DNA from: Ligilactobacillus ceti DSM 22408
GTDB taxonomy: Bacteria > Bacillota > Bacilli > Lactobacillales > Lactobacillaceae
Assembly (NCBI RefSeq): GCF_000423245.1
Contig: NZ_AUHP01000012.1
Coordinates: 91,297 to 155,296 of the forward strand
Direction: 5' to 3'
Length of the DNA stretch: 64,000 nucleotides
Part shown: positions 46,378-54,277 of the stretch, one piece after another
How the letters are laid out: each line of letters starts with the position of its first letter
Position numbering within the stretch: the first letter of the stretch is position 1
The notes under the pieces: model-generated
What the model was told of the DNA's origin: nothing
Seen by the model: the letters and a program-made list of their open reading frames with translations, nothing else
The model's database searches: none
Position numbers and translations under genes: made by a program

Positions 46378-47820
46378 TTAAAAACGAGAATGTTTCGCAA
46401 TCACAGCTTGTTGTAATGCGTATAATTGCGGTGTGATATAGACCGGAAACTCATCTGGATTCAAAAGACGTTGTGTTTCTTTAGGTAATTCACTGAGCTT
46501 TTCTTGACTAAATGCTTGGATTTGGAAAACATCAGCTGCTGGAACTTGTAAATCTTGTTGATCTAAAGCTGGCGTTAATAAAGGTACTGCCCGGAAATTA
46601 TCTAAATAGAAATTCGGTTGAATTGCGAGTGGATCAGCTTTGATAACTTGCATCGCATCCATTAAAGTTTCATCTTGTAAAGCGATTAAATCTGCAAATG
46701 CTTGATTAGTTTCTTCATTATATAGACGATAAACTTGTTTTAAACCAGGTAAGGTTAATTTACCCCGGCTAGCACTCATTTTAATTTTTGGAATTAAGTC
46801 GCCATTTTTCACAACAGCAGCTAATTTATAAACGCCGCTTAAAACAGGAGAGGAGGAGCTAGTAATTAATTCTTCGCCCACACCAAAGGCATCAATTTGT
46901 GCACCTTCACGTAATAATGAAGTAATGATATGTTCGTTTAATGAATTAGAAACGGTAATTTTTACATCAGGGAAACCAGCTTGATCTAACATTTGTCGGC
47001 AAGAACAAGATAAGGCAGTAATATCACCTGAATCAATCCGGATTCCGAAATTATGATAGCCTTTTGCTTTGAGTTCTTGGAAAACGGTAATTGCATTAGG
47101 TAGACCGGATTTTAAAATATCGTAAGTATCTACTAATAAAGAACAGTGAGTAGGATAAATATCAGCCCAAGTTCTAAAGGCTTCTAATTCAGAATCAAAC
47201 GCTTCGATCCAACTATGTGCCATGGTACCCGTTACTGGGATGTTGAATTTTTTGGCGGCTAAAACATTAGATGTACTTTTAGCACCGCCGATAATAGCGG
47301 CCCGAGCACCTAAAACAGCACTACTTGGACCTTGGGCGCGACGTGCACCAAATTCCATAACAGGACGACCTTCTGCTGAAGCGGTAATCCGCCGTGCTTT
47401 AGTTGCGATTAAAGATTGGTGATTAATGATATTTAATAACATTGTTTCATAAAGTTGAGCTTGAGCAAGAGGACCTTTAATAGTCATAAAAGGTTCACGT
47501 GGGAAAATTGGAGTTCCTTCTTGGACGGCCCAAATCGTACATTTATTTTCAAAATTCATTAAGAATTCTAAAAACGATTCATCATATAAATCTAAAGAAC
47601 GTAAATAATCAAGATCTTCAGCTGAGAAAGAGAAATCTTGGATGGCTTGAAGTGCTTGTTCGATGCCGGCTAAAATTACAAAACTTCCTTTATCAGGAAC
47701 GGAACGATAGAAAACATCAAAAACGCCTTCTTCATTTTGGCTGAGAGCTTTTTGGAAACCGGCAGACATGGAAAATTCATATAAGTCAGTTAACAAAGCT
47801 AAATTGTCAATTTGTGACAT
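46378..47820 (-). CDS. pncB: Nicotinate phosphoribosyltransferase
   Basis: The enzyme converts nicotinate to nicotinate mononucleotide in NAD salvage. The 480-residue protein begins LALLTDLYEFSMSAGFQKA and contains MEFGARRAQGPSSAVLGARAAIIGG (active-site region), GTMAHSWIEAFDSE with the phospho-His, and GIRIDSGDI. Length fits the long Firmicute form. It is monocistronic with its own terminator. Dependence on external niacin would be typical of lactic acid bacteria. Confidence 0.96.
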   Translation of the reverse strand: MSQIDNLALLTDLYEFSMSAGFQKALSQNEEGVFDVFYRSVPDKGSFVILAGIEQALQAIQDFSFSAEDLDYLRSLDLYDESFLEFLMNFENKCTIWAVQEGTPIFPREPFMTIKGPLAQAQLYETMLLNIINHQSLIATKARRITASAEGRPVMEFGARRAQGPSSAVLGARAAIIGGAKSTSNVLAAKKFNIPVTGTMAHSWIEAFDSELEAFRTWADIYPTHCSLLVDTYDILKSGLPNAITVFQELKAKGYHNFGIRIDSGDITALSCSCRQMLDQAGFPDVKITVSNSLNEHIITSLLREGAQIDAFGVGEELITSSSSPVLSGVYKLAAVVKNGDLIPKIKMSASRGKLTLPGLKQVYRLYNEETNQAFADLIALQDETLMDAMQVIKADPLAIQPNFYLDNFRAVPLLTPALDQQDLQVPAADVFQIQAFSQEKLSELPKETQRLLNPDEFPVYITPQLYALQQAVIAKHSRF

Positions 47821-47974
47821 AATTATACTCCTTTAAATCAATTATCTAAGTAAGTCTATTAGCTAAGAATAGACAACTTCAGTGCTTATGATACACTAAC
47901 TAATTTTAATATACCAGTTACAAAAAAGAGAAACTATGCGGATTATTTAAATTAGACGTAGGTGTAAATTAAAA

Positions 47975-47990
47975 TGTTTCACGTGAAACA
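47975..47990. promoter_or_regulatory. parS: parS site, perfect match
   Basis: TGTTTCACGTGAAACA, an exact ParB site, lies on the right arm about 11 kb from the origin and directly abuts a terminator. Confidence 0.93.
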
Positions 47991-47994
47991 AAAA

Positions 47995-48030
47995 TAAAAA
48001 AGAACGTTTCGTATCAAAACGAAACGTTCG
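47995..48030 (-). terminator. Terminator after the 88-residue protein
   Basis: A stem (GAACGTTTCGT with complement) is followed by T residues on the minus strand. Confidence 0.9.
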
Positions 48031-48042
48031 TGTAGTTTGAGT

Positions 48043-48309
48043 TTATCCTTGATTTTGTTGACGTTGGGAACGACGACATAATTCGTCATCATGGCAATGT
48101 TCATGATTATGATTTTCAATCGCTTGATTTTTAAGTGCTTTAATTGGGCAACTGAAATTATGACGTGATGCAATTTCATCAATACTGTTGATGATTTTAA
48201 AAATATTACCAATTGTTGCAAAGAAGAAAAATACTTTCCACATGCGGCGATGATGAGCACACGCTTTAGCGAATAAGGGACGACGTTTAGGTTGTTTCTT
48301 AGAAAACAT
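48043..48309 (-). CDS. Small protein with His/Cys-rich tail, 88 residues
   Basis: No family is recognised. A basic N-terminus (FSKKQPKRRPLFAKACAHHRR) is followed by a hydrophobic segment (WKVFFFFATIGNIFKII) and a tail rich in His and Cys (NHNHEHCHDDELCRRS) that could bind metal. The ATG at 48309 follows AAGGAGG; a longer in-frame reading lacks a ribosome site. It has its own terminator. Confidence 0.65.
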   Translation of the reverse strand: MFSKKQPKRRPLFAKACAHHRRMWKVFFFFATIGNIFKIINSIDEIASRHNFSCPIKALKNQAIENHNHEHCHDDELCRRSQRQQNQG

Positions 48310-48467
48310 AATAAAATCCTCCTTGAAAATCTTTTTATTACTATAATAATACATCATTAAGGGAAATGACGGCAATGAAATCAACTTAAAAATAAGTTTT
48401 TAAAAATTTAGGAAAAACTTTAGAAAAAGTTTAGAGATTCTTGAGAATTTAGGTGTACAATGAATTT

Positions 48468-48585
48468 GTAAGTTGATGAAGGCTTACACATTAACCTTTT
48501 AATCTAATAACGTAACAAGTTAATCCCCTAAACTAACTTGTAAAAGAACGAGAGCGGCCAACTAATTATAGTTGGTCGCTTTTTT
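48468..48585 (+). ncRNA. Predicted small RNA with AUCCCCUAA loop
   Basis: A -10-like TACAAT (48456-48461) precedes a region that ends in a strong terminator (AGCGGCCAAC/GTTGGTCGCT, 48553-48580, then T residues). Inside is a hairpin ACAAGTTA/TAACTTGT whose loop is ATCCCCTAAAC. The next gene has a separate promoter after the terminator, so this looks like a stand-alone RNA of about 118 nt. The same ATCCCCTAA is found in the loop of predicted small RNA B. Confidence 0.6.
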
Positions 48586-48598
48586 GATTTTGTAAAAA

Positions 48599-48627
48599 TT
48601 GTCGAAAACCTAAAAATCACTTATAAT
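48599..48627 (+). promoter_or_regulatory. Promoter of the AI-2E family gene
   Basis: TTGTCG (48599-48604), 17 bases, TATAAT (48622-48627). Confidence 0.85.
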
Positions 48628-48664
48628 CAAGGTGTAGAAGGGGAATAAACGAGGAGTTGATCAG

Positions 48665-49816
48665 ATGATTAAGATTGAGAGGAAATATTGGCTCATCTTT
48701 GGTGGCGTCTTTTTGCTTTATTTAGGAACGCGTTATTGGGATAGTTTGATGAATGTTTTACAGACTATTTTTCATGCGTCAATGCCTTTGCTAGTAGGGT
48801 GTTTGTTTGCTTATATTGTTAATTTGCCCTTGCGTGTGATTGAAAACAAACTCGAAAATATTATTCAAAGTCAAAAGATGTTGAAATATAAACGCGTCTT
48901 TTCGATTGTTTTATCATATCTTAGTATTTTTTTGATTATTGCGTTAGTTATGCGCGTTGTTGTGCCAGAATTGATTAGTTGTGTGAAGTTACTTGTTAAT
49001 GGACATACAAAGAGTTTGGCTCATATTACGAATTTAATTCAACAAAATCCACAATTAGAAAAATATGCCCATATTGCGAATGAGGCTATTAATGGTGGTA
49101 AAGGAACTGGTAGTGGCTTTGACATAAGTAAAGTGACGAATATCTTGATGTATGGCTTTGGTGGGACTTTGAAATCTGTTTACAGTGCAGCGAATTCGGT
49201 CTTTTCAATTGGGGCAAACATTTTAATTGGTTTAGCTTTCTCGGTGTACTTATTAGCCAGCAAAGATCATTTGAAGTATCAAGGGTATCTATTGTTAGAT
49301 ACTTATTTTTATAAAATTAGTGATAAAGTCATGTATGTGTTACGTGTCTTTGATGAAAGTTATAGTGGTTATATAGTCGGGCAGTGTAAAGACGCATTAG
49401 TGTTAGGTGGGATGACCTTCTTAACGATGACTGTATTTAGGATGCCATATGCTGGGATGATTGCGGCAGTCATCAGTTTTACAGCTTTAATTCCGATTAT
49501 AGGGGCTATTTTAGGTGCTACCGTGGGAGCGGTAATTATTTTCACGGTATCACCATTTAAAGCATTGATGTTTATTATTTTAATTGTTGTGTTACAACAA
49601 GTTGATAATCGAATTACTTATCCATTAATTGTCGGAAAAAATATTGGCTTACCAAGTGTGTGGGTTTTTGCGGCTGTTATGATTGGTGGCGGTGTTTGGG
49701 GGATCTTTGGGATGATGTTTACTGTTCCGTTATTCTCAGCTTTATACCGGTTATTGAAGTCGGATGTTTATGAACGACAAGAAGCAGAAATTAATGAAGT
49801 TGATGATTTTATTTAA
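48665..49816 (+). CDS. AI-2E family transporter (PerM-like)
   Basis: The 383-residue protein has about eight membrane helices and PF01594 features: the N-terminal pair of helices, a helical extracytoplasmic-type region (about 110-160), and GYIVGQCKDALVLGGMTFLTM, IPIIGAILGATVGA and VGKNIGLPSVWVFAAVMIGGG. Family members export AI-2 or act as ion/proton antiporters; sequence does not decide which. GAGGAG precedes the ATG. It is monocistronic. Confidence 0.88.
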   Translation: MIKIERKYWLIFGGVFLLYLGTRYWDSLMNVLQTIFHASMPLLVGCLFAYIVNLPLRVIENKLENIIQSQKMLKYKRVFSIVLSYLSIFLIIALVMRVVVPELISCVKLLVNGHTKSLAHITNLIQQNPQLEKYAHIANEAINGGKGTGSGFDISKVTNILMYGFGGTLKSVYSAANSVFSIGANILIGLAFSVYLLASKDHLKYQGYLLLDTYFYKISDKVMYVLRVFDESYSGYIVGQCKDALVLGGMTFLTMTVFRMPYAGMIAAVISFTALIPIIGAILGATVGAVIIFTVSPFKALMFIILIVVLQQVDNRITYPLIVGKNIGLPSVWVFAAVMIGGGVWGIFGMMFTVPLFSALYRLLKSDVYERQEAEINEVDDFI

Positions 49817-49821
49817 ATACT

Positions 49822-49850
49822 AAGCTCAGTCATGTGACTGAGCTTTTTTT
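49822..49850 (+). terminator. Terminator after the AI-2E family gene
   Basis: A stem (AAGCTCAGTCA with complement) is followed by T residues. Confidence 0.92.
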
Positions 49851-49856
49851 ATTATA

Positions 49857-49895
49857 TAAAAAAACTCCCCAAGCAAGACGCTTTAGGGAGTTTGG
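49857..49895 (-). terminator. Terminator after first tRNA-Lys
   Basis: AAACTCCC pairs with GGGGAGTTT around a long loop, then T residues on the minus strand. Confidence 0.75.
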
Positions 49896-49897
49896 GA

Positions 49898-49970
49898 TGA
49901 GTTGTCAAGGGTTTGAACCTTGGACCCACGGATTAAGAGTCCGTTGCTCTACCAACTGAGCTAACAACTC
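49898..49970 (-). tRNA. tRNA-Lys (anticodon CTT)
   Basis: The 73-nt cloverleaf has acceptor stem GAGTTGT/ACAACTC, D-arm TAGCTCAGTTGGTAGAGCA, anticodon stem ACGGA/TCCGT with loop CTCTTAA (anticodon CTT) and T-arm with GTTCAAACC. No CCA is encoded. It reads AAG codons. Confidence 0.95.
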
Positions 49971-50035
49971 ATAAATATTTAACAAACACATCATAGCATT
50001 TTTCAGCTGGAAGAAGCAAGAGGTTTTTAGGTATA

Positions 50036-50069
50036 AAAAAAGCATACTCCCTACAGAAGTATGCTTCGT
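50036..50069 (-). terminator. Terminator after second tRNA-Lys
   Basis: A stem (AAGCATACT/AGTATGCTT) is followed by T residues on the minus strand. Confidence 0.9.
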
Positions 50070-50072
50070 TGA

Positions 50073-50145
50073 TGGGTTGTCAGGGGATCGAACCCTGGAC
50101 CCACGGATTAAGAGTCCGTTGCTCTGCCAGCTGAGCTAACAACCC
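50073..50145 (-). tRNA. tRNA-Lys (anticodon CTT), second copy
   Basis: The 73-nt cloverleaf has acceptor GGGTTGT/ACAACCC, D-arm TAGCTCAGCTGGCAGAGCA, the same anticodon arm with loop CTCTTAA, and a T-arm with GTTCGATCC. It differs from the first copy in acceptor, D and T arms but decodes the same codon. No CCA is encoded. Each copy has its own terminator. Confidence 0.96.
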
Positions 50146-50227
50146 AAAAGAAAATCTAATAAATTAGATATGTTTCATCAACAAAAAACATTATAACAAT
50201 AAAAGCTTTTAGAAGCAAGGTTTTTAT

Positions 50228-50480
50228 AAAAAAAGATTGTGACATTAAGTCACAATCTTCTTAAATAGTTGTTTTATGCATGCTCCGAATTAAAACACAA
50301 TTCTTTAGCTGATTTTTGGCCTGAAAAATCAATAGAAAGCAGCATATCAACTATTAATTTTCGGCTTAGCGTATTAGATCCACTAAGCCGGGTTAAAACT
50401 TGCGAATTCAAATACGAGAATTGATAACTAGACAAGGGATCTAGCATCATTTAATCATAAAAACTGGTTCTTTCAGAGTC
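50228..50480 (-). ncRNA. Predicted structured RNA of about 250 nt, unknown class
   Basis: A minus-strand TATAAT (50487-50492) starts the region; a perfect 11-bp terminator stem AAGATTGTGAC/GTCACAATCTT with seven T residues (50228-50259) ends it. In between, on the minus strand: CTAGA/TCTAG with loop TCCCTTG, CGGCTTAG/CTAAGCCG, and a closed domain where AATAGTTG pairs with CAACTATT and ATGCT with AGCAT around hairpins GATTTTT/AAAAATC and GAATT/AATTC. No coding frame fits. It does not match tmRNA, SRP, RNase P or T-box signatures that I know; 6S RNA cannot be excluded. Confidence 0.6.
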
Positions 50481-50613
50481 GTTTTCATTATAACATGCTT
50501 AGATTAAGAATTTAATGAAAAATTATAAGAGCTGTAAAAAAAGCTGTAACAACGATTGGAGAGATAATTATGAAAGTGAGCGTTTTCTTTTCATAAATAA
50601 AATTTAGTAGGTG

Positions 50614-50641
50614 TTGAAAACGGCGTAAAATGTGGTATATT
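50614..50641 (+). promoter_or_regulatory. Promoter of the SDR gene, with a cre-like site upstream
   Basis: TTGAAA (50614-50619), 16 bases, TATATT (50636-50641). About 30 bases upstream, AGAAAACGCTCACT (minus strand) resembles cre at 12 of 14 conserved or free positions. Confidence 0.65.
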
Positions 50642-50691
50642 ATGAAAATAAAATATGAAAACACAGTGTAAAAAGGATTGGGGAGGTCAAT

Positions 50692-51456
50692 ATGAAAACA
50701 GCATTAATTACAGGTGCGACATCTGGGATTGGATTAAGCACAACACAACTTTTCTTAAAACGTGGTTATCGCGTAGTGATGGTTGATTTAGATGATGTTT
50801 TGGGTCAAATGATCAAAAAAGAATTAGATGAAACAGGTTATGAAGGAAAAGTCTTCTTTAAACAAGGGGATGTATCTTCTTCAAAATCGATGGAAGATTT
50901 ATATAATTATACGAAAACATTTGTTGGTCAAATTGATGTCATTATTAACAATGCAGGGATTTTTTGTCCGGGAGAACTTCATGAAGTTAGTGAAGAAATG
51001 TGGGATCGCGTGATGTCAGTTGATGTGAAAGGTATTTATTTAACGACTAAATATTTTGTACCAGATATGATTCAAAGACGAGCTGGTGTAATTTTAAATA
51101 CAGCATCTATTTCTGGCTTGCAAGGAGATTATAATATGGCAGCTTATAACGCTGCGAAAGGTGCAGTCGTTAATTTAGCCCGTGCAATGGCTTTAGATTA
51201 TGGTAAATATGGAATTCGGGTGAATAATGTTTGTCCGGGTCCATGTATGACACCAATGTTTGAAAGAAATCCTGATGAATTAGTGCGTGAATTTGAACAA
51301 GCTAGCCCAGTGGGACGGATTTGTACCCCTGAAGAAGTTGCACAAGCACTTTACTTCTTAGCAGGAGATGAAGCACAAGCTTGCACCGGGATTAATTTAC
51401 CAGTAACAACAGGTTTTGGTTTGCATACAGGGCAACCGATTCAAGATAAAGGTTAA
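50692..51456 (+). CDS. Short-chain dehydrogenase/reductase
   Basis: The 254-residue classical SDR has the cofactor motif TGATSGIGLS, INNAGIF, the catalytic Ser in NTASISG and Tyr/Lys in AYNAAKGAV, and VNNVCPGPCMTPM. An Asp after the second strand (VMVDLDD) favours NAD. Substrate is unknown. GGGGAGG precedes the ATG. It is convergent with a MocR regulator gene, sharing a terminator. Confidence 0.9.
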   Translation: MKTALITGATSGIGLSTTQLFLKRGYRVVMVDLDDVLGQMIKKELDETGYEGKVFFKQGDVSSSKSMEDLYNYTKTFVGQIDVIINNAGIFCPGELHEVSEEMWDRVMSVDVKGIYLTTKYFVPDMIQRRAGVILNTASISGLQGDYNMAAYNAAKGAVVNLARAMALDYGKYGIRVNNVCPGPCMTPMFERNPDELVREFEQASPVGRICTPEEVAQALYFLAGDEAQACTGINLPVTTGFGLHTGQPIQDKG

Positions 51457-51462
51457 AGAAAA

Positions 51463-51500
51463 CAGCCAACTTTTGTGTTCAACAAGAGTTGGCTGTTTTT
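51463..51500. terminator. Bidirectional terminator between the SDR and MocR genes
   Basis: A stem (AAACAGCCAACT with complement) has A and T runs on both sides. Confidence 0.9.
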
Positions 51501-52849
51501 TATATTTTTAAAAATTCAGTTAAACCTTCTTTTAGTTGTTCTTCGGTCATTGTGGCAAAACCTAAAACAATAGCGGGACGTTCGTCTTTGAGTTCAGGTT
51601 GGGGATTTTTAGAAGTTGTATAATTGTGAATCCCATAGACTTTGATATTGTGTTTTTTAGCTTCGGTTACAATTTGAGCTTCCGTATAATGCTTTGGATA
51701 TTGTAAAACTAAATGTAAACCACCATCTGAACCAGTGATTTTGATATCTGGTCGTTGTTGGAAAGCTTCGACAACAATTTGACGTTTTTTAGCATAGATT
51801 TTTCTCATCCGGTTTAAATGTTTTTCGAATTCTCCAGTAGAAATAAATTCGGTTAAAATCTTTTGTGTGATTAAAGAAACAGGACAAGAAAAACAGCTAT
51901 AAACATTTTGATAACGATCTAACAGACTTTCGGGTAAAACCATAAAACTGACCCTGAAAGCAGGTGAGATAGCTTTTGAAAAGGAACCCATATAAATTAC
52001 CTTGTCATTATAATCAATTGATTTTAAAGCTGGGACGGGTTGTTTTGAGTATTTAAATTCACTATCATAATCATCTTCAACGACATAATCGGTTTTCGTA
52101 CGATTTAATAAAGCGGTGCGGCGTTTCATATTCATAATAATCCCTGTTGGAAATTGATGAGCAGGGGTAATAATGCAGATATTTGCGTTTGTTTTATTTA
52201 AAGCAGTGATGCTCATACCATTTTCATCAATTGGCAGAGAAACGTAATCAATTTGGTTAATATCCATAATGTTAGGTAACATTTGATAACCAGGATCTTC
52301 AATGGCATAAATTCCGCCGACAAGTTTAAAAATAATCTGATATAAGTATTCGGAACCACTAGAGATAATGATTTGTTCTGGTTTTACACTGAAGCCGCGT
52401 GCTTTTTGTAAATAAGCGGCAATTTGTTGCCGTAATGGATAATAGCCTTGATAGTCAGGTTCAGCAACGTGTTCGATATCGTCAATTACGTTGGCGGAAA
52501 TTTTGCGGAAGGTTTTATAAGGGAAACCTTCTTTAGCGACACCACGATAAGAAAAATCGTATTTTAAAGTTGTTGTTTCTGGTTGTTGTTCATTTTCGAT
52601 GGGGTCAGCAATATATAATTCTCCCACATCAGCCACAAAATAACCTTGACGTTGTTTAGAATAGATAAAGCCTTCTTCTAATAATTTAGAATAGGCATTT
52701 TCAACGGTGTTAATTGCGACTTGGTATTGATCAGCTAATTGGCGTTTACTTGGCAGTTTGGCATCAGAAGGGAGATTCCCTGTAATGATTTCTTTTTTAT
52801 AATAATTATAAATTTGCAAGTAAATCAAGCCTGGTTCAATGATTAACAT
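51500..52849 (-). CDS. MocR-type (GntR-aminotransferase) transcription regulator, PdxR-like
   Basis: The 449-residue protein joins an N-terminal GntR winged helix (LPSKRQLADQYQVAINTVENAYSKLLEEGF, about 25-60) to a fold-type I aminotransferase domain with VEDDYDSEFKY, the PLP-binding Lys region YMGSFSKAISPAFRVSF, and IITPAHQFPTG. Such proteins sense PLP or amines; PdxR controls vitamin B6 genes. No pdxST is in the window, so the target is open. An inverted repeat upstream suggests autoregulation. Confidence 0.88.
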   Translation of the reverse strand: MLIIEPGLIYLQIYNYYKKEIITGNLPSDAKLPSKRQLADQYQVAINTVENAYSKLLEEGFIYSKQRQGYFVADVGELYIADPIENEQQPETTTLKYDFSYRGVAKEGFPYKTFRKISANVIDDIEHVAEPDYQGYYPLRQQIAAYLQKARGFSVKPEQIIISSGSEYLYQIIFKLVGGIYAIEDPGYQMLPNIMDINQIDYVSLPIDENGMSITALNKTNANICIITPAHQFPTGIIMNMKRRTALLNRTKTDYVVEDDYDSEFKYSKQPVPALKSIDYNDKVIYMGSFSKAISPAFRVSFMVLPESLLDRYQNVYSCFSCPVSLITQKILTEFISTGEFEKHLNRMRKIYAKKRQIVVEAFQQRPDIKITGSDGGLHLVLQYPKHYTEAQIVTEAKKHNIKVYGIHNYTTSKNPQPELKDERPAIVLGFATMTEEQLKEGLTEFLKI

Positions 52850-52875
52850 CTTAAAAGTCCCTTCATATTGAAAAT

Positions 52876-52934
52876 CTGGTCCCTAAAAATAGTTAGATTC
52901 TGACGCTTTAAATAGGACCAGTTAATTCATTATA
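52876..52934 (-). promoter_or_regulatory. MocR gene promoter and inverted-repeat operator
   Basis: A minus-strand TATAAT (52929-52934) is followed by CTGGTCC (52876-52882) and its inverse GGACCAG (52915-52921), 39 bases apart, near and below the expected start. Widely spaced repeats of this kind suit dimeric MocR regulators. Confidence 0.65.
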
Positions 52935-53103
52935 CTATGAAATGTAAGCGAAAACATCTGGAATTTAGAAGAAAAACAGTCGAACCAACTGTGGCATCTT
53001 TTAAATAAGATTTTTCAAAGAGAAACTTGTAATTAACACACACAATCCAATTACAAGGATACCTGGAAAAATGAAACAGACTTGCTTGGATAAAAAGAAA
53101 TGA

Positions 53104-53135
53104 AAAAGCCTAACTACTTTGTAGTTAGGCTTTTG
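53104..53135 (-). terminator. Terminator after the serine hydrolase
   Basis: A perfect stem (AAAAGCCTAACTAC with complement) has a 3-base loop and T residues. Confidence 0.9.
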
Positions 53136-53138
53136 TGC

Positions 53139-54230
53139 TTATTGGATTAAATTCCAAAGTTCTTTTCGTGTTTGACTAATGCTAAGCCCGAGCGTGCCGG
53201 AAGATTCATTATAAAAAGCAATTAAACCGGTGTTAAGCTGAGGTGTCATTAAAACATCGTTAATATAATCAGTATTGACTAATGAACCGTAAATGGCATA
53301 TTGATCAGCGTTTTTTGTGAAAAAGCCGCCGCTATATTCACCAGTTGCTGTTTTTAAATGAGTTAATTGATGATAAGTCTTTGGTGATAATAAGGTACCG
53401 TCCGTTACAGCTTTTAAAAAGTGATAATAGTCTTGCGGCGTTGAATAAAGACTTGCGGCCCCAATTAATTCTGAAAGCAAACTAGGTGGTGCGAAAACAG
53501 GCTCAGATTGGTTGTCATGATAGCTACCAGCAATTTGTTTGTCAGCGGGCACTTGATTCCACATGAAAGTGTCTTTTAGTTTCAAAGGAATTACTAGGCG
53601 TTCTTGTAAGTTTTGGGCATACGATTTGTGTGTTTCCCGGGAAATAATAGCCGCCAGCAAAACAAAATTATCATTATTGTAAGAAAAATTTCCCGGGTTA
53701 TGTTGTGGCGTATCTTTTAAACGTTGTACAACTGCGTGGAAAGCTTGTTTTTCTGTGAGCTTTTTACCAAAATCAACTTCTTGTAAAGGGTCAACAATGC
53801 CGGATGTTTGTGATAAAAGATCACTAACGGTAATTTTGTGAGCTTTAGGTAAATCAGGAAACCAACGCTTAATAGCTGTATTTAAAGTAAAAGCCGTGGA
53901 TGTGTTTTGCTTTTCGGACATGACTTGCATTAACATCACTGCTGCCATTGGTTTTTCTAAAGACGCTGTAGGATAAATTAGTTTGTCTTTAAATTTTATT
54001 TCTTGCGGTGTTAAATTTTTGATGAAATAAGGTTTGTGATTTTTGATTAAAACTATTTCACCAGTTAAGGAATGCTTTTTCAGTATTTTTTGCGCTTCTT
54101 GTTGAATATTAACGTTTTTTGGTGGTGGAGTGGGTTTTTGTTGATGAAAATACAAGAACCCACCACCAGCGACACTACATAAAATCACGCCTAAAAGCAG
54201 GCCGAATTTACTTTTACGGGATAGGGACAT
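53139..54230 (-). CDS. Membrane-anchored beta-lactamase-family serine hydrolase
   Basis: The 363-residue protein has an N-terminal membrane helix (about 10-28, FGLLLGVILCSVAGGGFLYF) and an extracytoplasmic penicillin-binding/class C-like domain. SLEK in the SxxK position (TASLEKPMAAVMLM) and YNN in the YxN position (FSYNNDNFVLL) are present; a C-terminal KTG-type box is not obvious. It is probably a carboxypeptidase or esterase acting at the wall. The ATG at 54230 follows AGGAGG; upstream in-frame residues would overlap pepO. Two Noc-type palindromes lie inside the gene. Confidence 0.83.
   Translation of the reverse strand: MSLSRKSKFGLLLGVILCSVAGGGFLYFHQQKPTPPPKNVNIQQEAQKILKKHSLTGEIVLIKNHKPYFIKNLTPQEIKFKDKLIYPTASLEKPMAAVMLMQVMSEKQNTSTAFTLNTAIKRWFPDLPKAHKITVSDLLSQTSGIVDPLQEVDFGKKLTEKQAFHAVVQRLKDTPQHNPGNFSYNNDNFVLLAAIISRETHKSYAQNLQERLVIPLKLKDTFMWNQVPADKQIAGSYHDNQSEPVFAPPSLLSELIGAASLYSTPQDYYHFLKAVTDGTLLSPKTYHQLTHLKTATGEYSGGFFTKNADQYAIYGSLVNTDYINDVLMTPQLNTGLIAFYNESSGTLGLSISQTRKELWNLIQ
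53632..53645. promoter_or_regulatory. Noc-binding-type palindrome (13 of 14)
   Basis: GTTTCCCGGGAAAT, inside the serine hydrolase gene. Confidence 0.6.
53688..53701. promoter_or_regulatory. Noc-binding-type sequence (12 of 14)
   Basis: ATTTCCCGGGTTAT, 43 bases from the preceding match, inside the same gene. Confidence 0.45.
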
Positions 54231-54242
54231 AAGAAAACCTCC

Positions 54243-54275
54243 TAAAAAAGTCGCCGCCCAAAGACGACGACTTAT
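54243..54275 (-). terminator. Terminator after pepO
   Basis: A GC-rich stem (GTCG-CGTCTTTG with partner) is followed by six T residues on the minus strand. Confidence 0.85.
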
Positions 54276-54277
54276 TT

